Assembly: GCA_021848465.1 (NCBI GenBank) | Contig: JAJZUP010000007.1 | Span: 27,662-91,661 of the forward strand | Direction of reading: 5' to 3' | Length of the DNA: 64,000 nt | DNA from: Pseudomonadota bacterium | GTDB taxonomy: Bacteria > Pseudomonadota > Gammaproteobacteria > Burkholderiales > Gallionellaceae | In this document: positions 15,036-21,965 of the stretch, piece after piece | Numbering within the stretch: the first letter of the stretch is position 1 | Layout of the letters: each line of letters begins with the position of its first letter | The notes under the pieces: generated by a model | The model's database searches: none | Told to the model about the DNA's origin: nothing | Seen by the model: the letters and a program-made list of their open reading frames with translations, nothing else | Program-made: the position numbers and the translations under genes

Positions 15036-16874
15036 ATGTTTTCCTGGAAAGACGGACAACCCTTTTCCGAGCGCTACGGCGACGTGTATTTTTCCACCGA
15101 CTCCGGGCTGGAAGAGACGCGCCACGTCTTCCTGCGCGGCAATGACCTTGCGCCGCGCTTTGCCGCCTTGCAGCGCGGCGAAAATTTTTGCATCGGCGAA
15201 ACCGGCTTCGGCACCGGGCTCAATTTCCTGTGCGCCTGGCAGTTGTTTGAGCAAACGGCTCCGGCGGATGCCAGCCTGGATTTTTTCAGCAGCGAAAAAT
15301 TTCCGCTGGGCGACGACGAGCTGCGCGCCGCGCTGGCGTTGTGGCCGGAGCTGGCTGCCCAGGCCGACGAGCTGCTGGCGCGCTGGCAGCGCCGCGTGCC
15401 GGGCTGGAACCGCTGGAGTTTTGCGCATGGCCGCGTGCGCCTGACGCTGGCAATCGCGGACGTGGCAGAAGCCTTGCCGCAGTTGCCCGCGGGCTGCGTG
15501 GATGCCTGGTTCCTGGACGGGTTTTCGCCGGCAAAAAATCCCGAGATGTGGAGCGATGACGTGCTGGCCGGGCTGGCGCGGGCCGCATGGCCCGGCGCGA
15601 CGCTGGCGACCTACACCAGCGCGGGCTGGGTGCGGCGCGGCTTGCAGCAAGCAGGCTTTGCGGTGCAGCGCGTGCCCGGCTTCGGGCGCAAGCGCGAGAT
15701 GGTGCGCGGCCAATTCAACCCTGCTGCACCCGTAGGAGCGGCTTCAGCCGCGAATATCACAAGCAAGATACCCGGCAGCGCCCTGGTGCTCGGCGGCGGC
15801 CTTGCCGGTTGTGCTGCCGCTTATGCGCTGGCGCAACGCGGCGTGCAGGTCACGCTGCTGGAGCGTGCGCCGCAGCTGGCCGATGCAGCATCCGGCAATC
15901 CGCGCGGCATCCTGCATGCGCGTTTCGCGGCCGGCATGAATGCGCTGCACCGGCTGGTGCTGGCTGCCTACGGTCATGCGTTGGGCCTGCTGGACGAGGT
16001 GATGCCGGTAGACGGCCGCAACCGCGCCGAATGCGGCTTGCTGCAACTGGCGACGCCGGAGGCCGAGGCCAAGCGCATTGCCCGGCTGGCTGCGCAGGAG
16101 TGGCCGCCACAGGTGTTGCAGGCGGTCGATGCGCAACAGGCGGCGCAGTTGGCCGGGCTGGCGCTGGCGCACGGCGGCCTGTGGTTCCCGGCCGGCGGCT
16201 GGGTGGTGCCGCCGCAACTGTGCGCGCGCCTGGCGGAGCACCCGAACATCAGGCTGCGCCTGGGCTGCGAGGTGACTGCATTGGAGCAAACCGGCGGCGG
16301 CTGGCGCGCCAGCGGCGTGGACTGGAATTGCGAGGCGGAGCAGGCGGTGGTGTGTTGCAGCTATCAGGCAAAAAATCTCGCGCAGTTTGCCGACTTCCCG
16401 TTGCAGCCGGTGCGCGGACAGATCAGCGAGTTGGCGGCGACGCCGCAGAGCGCCGCGTTGCAGGCCGTCGTGTGCGCCGAAGGCTATTGCGCACCGGCCG
16501 TTGGCGGGCGGCATGTGGCGGGCGCCACCACGGTGTTCGACGATGCCGGTACGGATGTGCGGCCGGCGGAGCATCAGCAAAACCTGGCGCAGCTCGCGGC
16601 ACACATGCCGGCGCTGAGTCAGGCATTGGGGCCGGTGCTGGCGGGTCGCGCCGGGGTGCGTTGCTCGGTGCCGGGTGCGATGCCGCTGGTAGGCGCGGTC
16701 GCCCCGGGACTGTATTGCAGCCTGGCGCATGGCACGCGCGGCCTGCTCACGGCCGGGCTGGCGGGCGAGGTGATTGCGGCGGCGCTGTGCGGTACCCTGC
16801 CGCCGTTGCCGCAAGACATACTGGAAGCGTTGTCGCCACAACGCCTGCGACGAAAAGCGCGAGATAAGGAATAA
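15036..16874 (+). CDS. mnmC: Bifunctional tRNA modification enzyme MnmC
   Basis: About 612 residues. The N-terminal domain (to about 230) is the mnm5s2U34 methyltransferase, with the SAM motif IGETGFGTGLNFL, the WFLDGFSPAKNP catalytic loop and GFGRKREMVRG. The C-terminal part is the FAD oxidoreductase that removes carboxymethyl from cmnm5s2U34, with LVLGGGLAGCAAAYALA and the C-terminal CSLAHGTRGLLTAGLAGE. ATG 15036 is chosen over TTG 15030; neither has a ribosome site, because the psiF terminator lies there. Between the two domains a REP-like palindrome is inserted in frame (15732-15755), adding the peptide VGAASAAN. The stop is followed 6 bp later by the methyltransferase gene. Confidence 0.93.
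   Translation: MFSWKDGQPFSERYGDVYFSTDSGLEETRHVFLRGNDLAPRFAALQRGENFCIGETGFGTGLNFLCAWQLFEQTAPADASLDFFSSEKFPLGDDELRAALALWPELAAQADELLARWQRRVPGWNRWSFAHGRVRLTLAIADVAEALPQLPAGCVDAWFLDGFSPAKNPEMWSDDVLAGLARAAWPGATLATYTSAGWVRRGLQQAGFAVQRVPGFGRKREMVRGQFNPAAPVGAASAANITSKIPGSALVLGGGLAGCAAAYALAQRGVQVTLLERAPQLADAASGNPRGILHARFAAGMNALHRLVLAAYGHALGLLDEVMPVDGRNRAECGLLQLATPEAEAKRIARLAAQEWPPQVLQAVDAQQAAQLAGLALAHGGLWFPAGGWVVPPQLCARLAEHPNIRLRLGCEVTALEQTGGGWRASGVDWNCEAEQAVVCCSYQAKNLAQFADFPLQPVRGQISELAATPQSAALQAVVCAEGYCAPAVGGRHVAGATTVFDDAGTDVRPAEHQQNLAQLAAHMPALSQALGPVLAGRAGVRCSVPGAMPLVGAVAPGLYCSLAHGTRGLLTAGLAGEVIAAALCGTLPPLPQDILEALSPQRLRRKARDKE
15732..15755 (+). repeat. REP-like palindrome inside mnmC
   Basis: A full copy (GTAGGAGCGGCTTCAGCC, then GCGAAT) in the interdomain linker of mnmC, read in frame as VGAASAAN. 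The 24-bp unit keeps the frame. Confidence 0.9.
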
Positions 16875-16880
16875 TGCGCC

Positions 16881-17768
16881 ATGGCAAAAAACAATACCCC
16901 CACAGAACTGAATGAAATCCGCCCCGGCCAGTCCATCGAGCTGCTGAAGGCGCTGCACATCCTTACGCGCGACGGCAAGATGAACCAGGATTCGCGCCGC
17001 AAGCTGAAGCAGGTGTATCACCTGTACCAGTTCATCGAGCCGCTGCTGCAACAGGTGCAAGCCGAGCGCGGCACGGTGACGCTGGTGGATCACGGCGCGG
17101 GCAAGTCCTACCTGGGGTTCATCCTGTACGACCTGTTTTTTAAATCTTTACCCAATGTAGGAGCGGCTTCAGCCGCGAATGCTCTTCATGAGCAAGCCCG
17201 CTCTAGCATCTACGGCATCGAAACACGCGAAGAACTGGTGACTCACTCGCGCGAACTCGCGCAGCGGCTCGATTTCGCGGGCATGTCGTTCCTGAACCTG
17301 TCGGTGGCGGAATCGATCGTCTCGGATAAATTACCCGCCAAGGTGGACGTGGTGACCGCGCTGCACGCCTGCAACACTGCCACCGACGACGCCATCCACT
17401 TCGCCTTGAAGAAGCAGGCGCAATTCATCGTGCTGGTGCCGTGCTGCCAAGCCGAAGTTGCCGCCGTGCTGCGCAAGAACAAGGGCAAGCAACTGGCGAA
17501 GGACGTGCTGACCGAACTGTGGCGTCACCCGATCCACACCCGCGAATTCGGCAGCCACCTCACCAACGTGCTGCGCTGCCTGCAACTGGAAGCGCACGGC
17601 TACCAGGTAACCGTGACCGAACTGGTAGGCTGGGAGCACTCGATGAAAAACGAACTCATCATCGCCCAATACAAAAACCTGCCGCGCCAGCGCGCAGCCG
17701 AGCGCCTGCAGGAAGTGCTGCGCCAGATGGGGCTGGAAGAAATGAGCACGCGGTTTTTTACCAGCTAG
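16881..17768 (+). CDS. SAM-dependent methyltransferase-like protein (Methyltransf_32 type)
   Basis: A 295-residue protein. A glycine motif VDHGAGKSYLGFILYDL is followed by the acidic YGIETREEL strand and the VVTALHACNTATDDAI segment. VPCCQAEV with paired Cys and a C-terminal ELVGWEHSMKNELIIA complete the fold. This matches class I methyltransferases often annotated as RNA-cytosine or glutathione-S-transferase-C-like methyltransferases; the substrate is unknown. A REP-like element (17157-17180) lies in frame between the glycine motif and the acidic strand, encoding NVGAASAANA, as in mnmC. It starts 6 bp after mnmC, so the two are probably one operon. Confidence 0.78.
   Translation: MAKNNTPTELNEIRPGQSIELLKALHILTRDGKMNQDSRRKLKQVYHLYQFIEPLLQQVQAERGTVTLVDHGAGKSYLGFILYDLFFKSLPNVGAASAANALHEQARSSIYGIETREELVTHSRELAQRLDFAGMSFLNLSVAESIVSDKLPAKVDVVTALHACNTATDDAIHFALKKQAQFIVLVPCCQAEVAAVLRKNKGKQLAKDVLTELWRHPIHTREFGSHLTNVLRCLQLEAHGYQVTVTELVGWEHSMKNELIIAQYKNLPRQRAAERLQEVLRQMGLEEMSTRFFTS
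17157..17180 (+). repeat. REP-like palindrome inside the methyltransferase gene
   Basis: A full copy, identical over its first 23 bases to the mnmC one and read in the same frame to give VGAASAAN. It is placed in a loop between the first and second strands of the methyltransferase fold. Confidence 0.9.
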
Positions 17769-17783
17769 CACGATTAAGTGCAC

Positions 17784-17941
17784 GTAGGAGCGGCTTCAGC
17801 CGCGAAAAGATTTTGCGGCGTGCACAGTTGCATTCGCGAATTAATTCGCTCCCACGGGCGATACGGTTTTCGTAGGAGCGGTTTCAACCGCGAAGGGTTG
17901 TGGGATGCATGATGTGCATTCGCGGCTGAAGCCGCTCCCAC
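17784..17941. repeat. Cluster of four REP-like palindromes
   Basis: Copies at 17784-17805 (+), 17831-17855 (-, diverged core with TTAATT), 17872-17894 (+, core GTTTCAACC) and 17918-17941 (-, canonical). Alternating orientation makes two head-to-tail inverted pairs, a BIME-like arrangement, between the methyltransferase stop and the globin promoter region. Confidence 0.85.
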
Positions 17942-17977
17942 GGTGCAGGCAACAAGATTTTGAGATGGAGAGACAAC

Positions 17978-18373
17978 ATGCAGATTAGCGAAAACAGCAA
18001 CCCCCATTACTTGCGTATCGGCGGCGATGAAAAAATCCGTGCGCTGGTGCATCGTTTTTACCAGATCATGGACGAGCTGCCCGAGTCGCACGGCATCCGC
18101 AAGATGCACCCGGCCGACCTGAAAGGTTCGGAAGATAAGCTGTTCATGTTCCTGTCCGGCTGGATGGGCGGGCCGCAGCGCTATGTCGAGAAATTCGGCC
18201 ACCCGCGCCTGCGCCAGCGCCACATGCCATTTGCCATCAGCGACGCCGAGCGCGACCAGTGGATGATGTGCATGAAGCAGGCGATGGACGAAGTGATCGA
18301 CGATGCGGCGTTGCGCAAGGAACTGGAAGCGGCGTTCTACAAGGTGGCCGACTTTATGCGGAATCAGGAGTAG
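17978..18373 (+). CDS. Group II truncated hemoglobin
   Basis: A 131-residue globin. ATG 17978 is used because GGAGAG lies just upstream and the family N-terminus follows. Visible family features are GGDEKIRALVHRFYQIMDELPE (B helix), FLSGWMGGPQRYVEKFGHPRLRQRH with proximal His82, and Trp95, the G8 tryptophan typical of group II. These proteins bind O2 and are linked to oxygen or NO/peroxide handling. Its 3' end abuts the minus-strand cassette array described below. Confidence 0.9.
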   Translation: MQISENSNPHYLRIGGDEKIRALVHRFYQIMDELPESHGIRKMHPADLKGSEDKLFMFLSGWMGGPQRYVEKFGHPRLRQRHMPFAISDAERDQWMMCMKQAMDEVIDDAALRKELEAAFYKVADFMRNQE

Positions 18374-18406
18374 TGACAGTTACGGCGTCATCACCTCGTG
18401 CGAGGC

Positions 18407-18413
18407 GTCAGCC
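18407..18413 (-). other. Candidate attC R''-type core box of the toxin-antitoxin cassette
   Basis: Read on the minus strand as GGCTGAC, it contains the toxin stop codon TGA in the same place as the boxes of the three other cassettes. A short inverted repeat (CCTCG-CA-CGAGG) and a second GACGCC follow, but no clean R' partner is seen, so the distal site is probably decayed. Confidence 0.35.
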
Positions 18414-18704
18414 TCTTGCTTGCCAAATGGCCGGGTCTCTACTGCTATGGAATACGGCGAGAATAACGATGCGATGTTTCTCTACGCGGAAATAAACGCT
18501 GTACGGGAAATGATTTGCAACGATGCGTCGAACATCCTCGCGGACAACGGCAAATTTGAGCGGGTTTTCAGCTACCAGCGATACGCAACGTTCAATCTCA
18601 GCTATGAATTCAAGAGCAAGGCCAATTCGCCTGGTTTCGTACCACGCACTTGCATCGATGAAATCTGCGCTGGCAGCGCGGTGAAAAGTAACGGGCAGGC
18701 TCAT
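18408..18704 (-). CDS. RelE/ParE family toxin
   Basis: A 98-residue protein with the RelE/ParE fold pattern: VTFHRAASADFIDASAWYETRRIGLALEFIAEIERCVSLVAENP, then RRIVANHFPYSVYFRVEKHRIVILAVFHSSRDP. The helical hairpin with F-xxE-xxR and the C-terminal HSSRDP are typical of ParE-like toxins (gyrase or mRNA targets; the target is not predictable). Its start overlaps the antitoxin stop by 4 bp. It is the last gene of the cassette-like array. Confidence 0.88.
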   Translation of the reverse strand: MSLPVTFHRAASADFIDASAWYETRRIGLALEFIAEIERCVSLVAENPLKFAVVREDVRRIVANHFPYSVYFRVEKHRIVILAVFHSSRDPAIWQARG

Positions 18705-18928
18705 TGCCTGATTTTGGCAAGCGCAGCAGCTTTCACTTCACTCCAGGGAGCTACATCATCCGGGTTGGCAAGGTGGTCTGCGAGGCGGCGGTCAAGCTCC
18801 GTTTTCTGCGCCTCGGTTAACGACGGAGCAGCACCCCGGCTGACAATGCCATCCCAGATGGCCTCAACCAGTTCGATTTGCTCGTCAATGTCGAGCCCAC
18901 GAGCTTGCTGCAAGAGTTGAGTGTTCAT
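18701..18928 (-). CDS. Addiction module antitoxin (PF09720-type)
   Basis: A 75-residue protein. ATG 18928 is preferred over a TTG at 18946, because GGAG lies about 8 bases before it. The helical protein begins MNTQLLQQARGLDIDEQIELVEAIWDGI and carries LTEAQKTELDRRLADHLANPDD, the pattern of the short addiction-module component that wraps ParE/RelE toxins. The order antitoxin-toxin with overlap is canonical. Toxin-antitoxin pairs are known to stabilise integron cassette arrays, which fits the location. Confidence 0.85.
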   Translation of the reverse strand: MNTQLLQQARGLDIDEQIELVEAIWDGIVSRGAAPSLTEAQKTELDRRLADHLANPDDVAPWSEVKAAALAKIRQ

Positions 18929-18969
18929 GATCCGGGCTCCATTCAAAACCGATTGGGCAATTCTAGCGG

Positions 18970-19013
18970 GCCTTACCTTTCATGTCGAACACTATGCCTT
19001 ACGCGAGTCAGGC
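18970..19013 (-). other. Degenerate attC-like site after the DUF1398 gene
   Basis: On the minus strand GCCTGAC (19007-19013) holds the TGA stop of the DUF1398 gene, and GTAAGGC boxes occur at 18996-19002 and 18970-18976, nearly complementary to it (6 of 7). The short ACTCGCGTAAGGC segment is shared exactly with the site at 19477-19520. The internal arms are poor, so it may be collapsed. Confidence 0.45.
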
Positions 19014-19424
19014 ATTGTCGGGTTTGGCCCCTGGAAACCACTCGGTGTGTTGCTCGCCGTCGCGCCCCCAATAAGTGACACGCTTGCCGCGCAGGAAGGC
19101 GATATACCCCTGCACCCCGGCTTTTATGGCGCGTTCAGTAAAGTCCCTGTAGGGCTGACCATTTTGCTGACTATCCAGAATTGCTGAACGCAGCGCATCG
19201 CGGTCGAGATTGTTTGCAACGGGAGGCAGCTTTTCGTAATTGATGGGCGTTTTAATCACCTCTCCCGTAGCGCTGTAAAAGGATGTTTGTAGTGCAACGT
19301 AGTCAACATGGGAATACTCGACACCTGTTTCCATCAGTCTTCTGACCACTTCCGGGAATGGGATAGAGCCATCGAGCGTGGCGCGGGCAGCTTCGGCAAT
19401 AACTTCAGATTTCATAGATAGCAT
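19008..19424 (-). CDS. DUF1398 family protein in a cassette-like unit
   Basis: A 138-residue cytoplasmic protein with family-like blocks FPEVVRRLMETGVEYSHVDYVALQTSFYS, GEVIKTPI and GVQGYIAFLRGKRVTYWGRDGEQHTEWFPG. DUF1398 (E. coli YcgN/YecA-like phage-inhibition-related) has no settled function; I only claim family membership. The second Met at residue 4 is an equally good start. Its stop codon lies in a GCCTGAC box and it is preceded by a 44-bp attC-like site, as expected of a gene cassette. Confidence 0.75.
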   Translation of the reverse strand: MLSMKSEVIAEAARATLDGSIPFPEVVRRLMETGVEYSHVDYVALQTSFYSATGEVIKTPINYEKLPPVANNLDRDALRSAILDSQQNGQPYRDFTERAIKAGVQGYIAFLRGKRVTYWGRDGEQHTEWFPGAKPDNA

Positions 19425-19476
19425 TCAATGTGAGAGTGGTGATGTGATATACGGCGCAATGCCCGTTGGTTATTGC

Positions 19477-19520
19477 GCCTTACGCGAGTTGCGTAGTCCC
19501 GTTCGATTGAAAGGTTATGC
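19477..19520 (-). other. Degenerate attC-like site after the second membrane-protein gene
   Basis: On the minus strand it runs from GCATAAC (19514-19520, containing the TAA stop of the upstream gene) to GTAAGGC (19477-19483), 44 bp. The R'' box GCATAAC is one base from the complement of the R' box GTCATGC that opens this cassette at 20034-20040, as cassette logic requires. A perfect eight-pair hairpin (GGCGCAAT/ATTGCGCC) lies immediately beyond it. Confidence 0.5.
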
Positions 19521-20021
19521 ATCGGCGGCTAACTCCTTGCGCATTGCCTTCGTGAGGTTCTGTAGCTCAGCAATTAACGATTCATAGGCTGCTTTAGCGG
19601 GCTCCTTGAATTCGGCGGTGGGGTCGGGAGATTGAATGAGTGTGGCCATTTGGCCGTTTAGATCAAGCTGGCGCGGCGATCCCTTAGCGTGAAGGCGAGC
19701 CCAGTCTTCCAATAGGCAAGATACCTTCAAGTATTGGTCAGCGATCTCTTGTGGCGCTAGCAAATGCATCTTTGCGTTTATTTGACTGAATTCGCGCGCG
19801 AGACTGAACTGTTCTCTGCGTTGCACTTGGAGTATGGCTTGCTCGAAAATGGAAAAGGTGTTTTCGTACAACCCTTTGATCTCGTCTCGGCGCTCCTTCT
19901 CCAAAGAACTTTTTCGGGTTCGATCATCGCTGGAGTTCTTTAGTCGCCACGCGATAAGCGCTGATGCGATGGCGAAGATCCCGGCAATTACAGCCGCGAC
20001 AGCGGCAACGTAATCCTTCAT
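19515..20021 (-). CDS. Membrane-anchored cassette protein of unknown function
   Basis: A 168-residue protein. ATG 20021 is used because an upstream in-frame ATG falls inside the attC core. One N-terminal helix (YVAAVAAVIAGIFAIASALIAW, residues 3-24) is followed by a basic linker (RLKNSSDDRTRKSS). A largely helical cytoplasmic domain without recognisable motifs completes it. No function is proposed. It is similar in plan, though not clearly in sequence, to the next gene upstream. Its stop codon lies in a GCATAAC box. Confidence 0.7.
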   Translation of the reverse strand: MKDYVAAVAAVIAGIFAIASALIAWRLKNSSDDRTRKSSLEKERRDEIKGLYENTFSIFEQAILQVQRREQFSLAREFSQINAKMHLLAPQEIADQYLKVSCLLEDWARLHAKGSPRQLDLNGQMATLIQSPDPTAEFKEPAKAAYESLIAELQNLTKAMRKELAADA

Positions 20022-20033
20022 TGTGCTTCCGAT

Positions 20034-20105
20034 GCATGACATTTGACATGAGGGACGTCCATGAGCGATAGCTCTTGGACGTCCCCCTCGATGGAAGGGT
20101 TAGGC
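20034..20105 (-). other. attC-like recombination site (best copy)
   Basis: A 72-bp site on the minus strand, from R'' GCCTAAC (20099-20105, containing the TAA stop of the upstream gene) to R' GTCATGC (20034-20040). Between them GGGACGTCCAAGAGC and GCTCATGGACGTCCC form a 15-pair arm with one mismatch and a TATC loop. Outer segments (TTCCATCGAGG and CCTCATGTCAA) also pair imperfectly, as in integron attC sites. Length, box sequences and the embedded stop codon all fit. Confidence 0.75.
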
Positions 20106-20558
20106 CGCACCGACGCGCAGGTACTTCTTAATTTCATCGGTGACCTTGTAGCAATCGTCTCTTAGTTCGCGCATGAAGTCTTGTTTCTGCTTGGCGAGAC
20201 TTGGAGCCTTTGCTGGCTCACTCACCTTTGCCTCCTGCCAAGACTCATGAAAAGCCATTAGCTTCAGCGACCTTTCGTGGAGGTCGTTCATCTTCTTGTA
20301 AACAGGTTCAGGGAAGTAGAAATCGCTGCGCTCGACAACCTCTGCGAACTTCCATACCTCCTCCTCGGTTATTGCAGCGCCTCTTGCGGTGAGGTGAACT
20401 CGGAATCTAGATAACCCGTCGAGAACTTCCATACGACTTGCATGCAATGAGATCTGATTCGCGGCGACGGCTGCCTTGACTTGGCGTTTGGCGTAGATAG
20501 CGGCAAGTATTGCGACCAGCGCGGAAAGGAGAGAGATGAGAGTGGCGGCTTCTTCCAT
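20100..20558 (-). CDS. Membrane-anchored cassette protein of unknown function, first in array
   Basis: A 152-residue protein with one N-terminal helix (residues 5-22, ATLISLLSALVAILAAIYA). A mostly helical soluble domain follows, with RFRVHLTARG, EEEVWKFAEVVERSDFYFPEPVYKKM and KQDFMRELRDDCYKV. No family is recognised; such proteins are common as integron cassettes. The ATG is only 3 bases after GTTAGGCCGC, the 5' cassette boundary, and has no ribosome site, which is usual for cassette genes. The stop TAA lies in the GCCTAAC box of its own attC. Confidence 0.7.
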   Translation of the reverse strand: MEEAATLISLLSALVAILAAIYAKRQVKAAVAANQISLHASRMEVLDGLSRFRVHLTARGAAITEEEVWKFAEVVERSDFYFPEPVYKKMNDLHERSLKLMAFHESWQEAKVSEPAKAPSLAKQKQDFMRELRDDCYKVTDEIKKYLRVGAA

Positions 20559-20564
20559 AGTGCG

Positions 20565-20571
20565 GCCTAAC
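20565..20571 (-). other. Cassette boundary core GTTAGGC
   Basis: A perfect GTTRRRY box on the minus strand 7 bases before the first cassette gene. It is the exact complement of that cassette's R'' box GCCTAAC at 20099-20105, as expected for the two ends of one inserted cassette. The sequence beyond it (20572-20745) may hold an attI or promoter remnant, but no integrase gene is seen. Confidence 0.65.
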
Positions 20572-20745
20572 TAAAAATAGAAAACATTTTCATAGTGCAG
20601 CAATGTCGCCTATATCCGGTTTGCTTGTCAATGAAACCTTTCATTTCATGCGCTTAGCATGAGGTTGGAATGGGAGTCTTCGCAATAGGAAACCTAAAAA
20701 TTTGCAGATAGAGCTAGATGGAATCTGCTATTTATGTCGATAGCG

Positions 20746-21645
20746 CTATTCAATTTCGGCTGGCGTTTGGGATGCTGAATTCGCTCGTGCTGCCTGCAAC
20801 ATCTCCTCCCGCGTTACCGGGGTCTCCAGGCTGATACGGCCCAGGGTGCCGTCGCGAAAATCCTGTAGCAGGGTCAGGGCGGCTTTTTCCAGGTCGTACT
20901 CGTTGCCACGGAGGCGGAAGCCGCGCCGCTGGGCGATGGCTTCGATCAGGTGGTGGCCGTCCATGTGCTGGGTGTTGCAGCCGTAGCGTTTGTTGAGCAG
21001 GGCCGGGTAGCGCGCCAGCAGCAGGTCGCCGAGGAAGGCGGCCACTTCTTCGTCGATCACCGCGTTGCGGCCGATGCTGTGGCTGGCGGCGAGCATGTAG
21101 CCGTCGCTGTCGTGTTCGATCTTGGGCCACATCAGGCCTGGGGTGTCGATCAGCGTCATGTGGTCGTTGAGGTCGAAGATTTGCTGGCTCTTGGTGATGG
21201 CGGGCTCGTCGCCTACGGCGGCGGCGCGGCGCTTGAGCAGCGCGTTCATCAGCGTGGATTTGCCGACGTTGGGGATGCCCATGATCATCATGCGCAGCGG
21301 CTTGAGCGGGGTGCCGCGATGGGGGGCGAGCGGCAGGCACAGCTTGGGTATCTTCGCGGCTTCGCCGGGTTTCTTGCACGACAGCGCGACGGCCTTCACG
21401 CCTTTCTGGCTGTTGAAGTAATCAAGCCAGGCCTTGGTGGCCTCGGGGTCGGCGAGGTCGGTCTTGTTCAGCACTTTCAGGCAGGGGCGCTGACGATATT
21501 CGCGCAGCTCGCGGATCATCGGGTTGCTGCCGGCGGCAGGCACGCGCGCATCGAGCACTTCGATGACGACATCGATGCGCTCCATGGTTTCGGCGGCTTT
21601 CTTGCGCGCCGAGGTCATATGTCCGGGGAACCACTGGATTGCCAT
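20746..21645 (-). CDS. ylqF: Ribosome biogenesis GTPase YlqF/RbgA
   Basis: A 299-residue circularly permuted GTPase: the G4 motif NKTDL (about residue 60) comes before G1 GIPNVGKST and G3 DTPG. The N-terminus MAIQWFPGHMTSARKKA is the family signature. A C-terminal helical domain (DEEVAAFLGDLLLARYPALL and onward) binds the ribosome. The protein acts in late assembly of the 50S subunit. It is a single gene upstream, on the same strand, of the cassette array. Confidence 0.93.
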   Translation of the reverse strand: MAIQWFPGHMTSARKKAAETMERIDVVIEVLDARVPAAGSNPMIRELREYRQRPCLKVLNKTDLADPEATKAWLDYFNSQKGVKAVALSCKKPGEAAKIPKLCLPLAPHRGTPLKPLRMMIMGIPNVGKSTLMNALLKRRAAAVGDEPAITKSQQIFDLNDHMTLIDTPGLMWPKIEHDSDGYMLAASHSIGRNAVIDEEVAAFLGDLLLARYPALLNKRYGCNTQHMDGHHLIEAIAQRRGFRLRGNEYDLEKAALTLLQDFRDGTLGRISLETPVTREEMLQAARANSASQTPAEIE

Positions 21646-21716
21646 GCTGGGTATTACCTGAAATTGGTGGAGGGGCGCATTTTACCCGCGCAGCCCATCC
21701 TGCGCAGATGATGTGA

Positions 21717-21965
21717 TTAAACTGTTTCCAAACTATGGCAAGTTTCATGCAGGCGTGCGGGAGAAAGCTCCAGTCCGTTGGGCCAGCACAGAGCCCCGGC
21801 ATCTATAAATACACGCTGGAAGTAGGTTTCATCTCGTAGCTGGTCAAGTAAGGTGCCGCTACGTTCCAATAAAATTTTTCCGTCAAATACGCCTTCTTTA
21901 CCATCGGAAAATTTTAGTGCGATGCGGAAGTTGTCCAGATATTTTGCTTCGATAATTTTAATCAT
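21717..21965 (-). CDS. DUF2442 family protein
   Basis: An 82-residue protein. The start at 21965 is chosen because it gives MIKIIEAKYLDNFRIALKF, the family N-terminus, and overlaps the upstream gene by 8 bp. FSDGKEGVFDG and the C-terminal WPNGLELSPARLHE motif are typical of DUF2442. Genes of this family are regularly found behind DUF4160 genes and the pair is often listed as toxin-antitoxin-like; experimental proof is limited. Confidence 0.85.
   Translation of the reverse strand: MIKIIEAKYLDNFRIALKFSDGKEGVFDGKILLERSGTLLDQLRDETYFQRVFIDAGALCWPNGLELSPARLHETCHSLETV

Noticed and set aside
15744..17093. A 449-codon minus-strand frame across mnmC
   Set aside because: Shadow of mnmC, rich in Arg, Gln and His, with no domain or ribosome site.
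18990..19500. CRISPR array suspected from the repeated ACTCGCGTAAGGC segment
   Set aside because: Only two exact copies about 480 bp apart, separated by a protein-coding gene; the pattern fits cassette recombination sites, not spacers.
20572..20745. Possible attI site and cassette promoter upstream of the array
   Set aside because: A TTGACA-like box is present on the minus strand at 20626-20631, but no good -10 box at proper spacing and no integrase sequence were found, so it is not listed as a feature.
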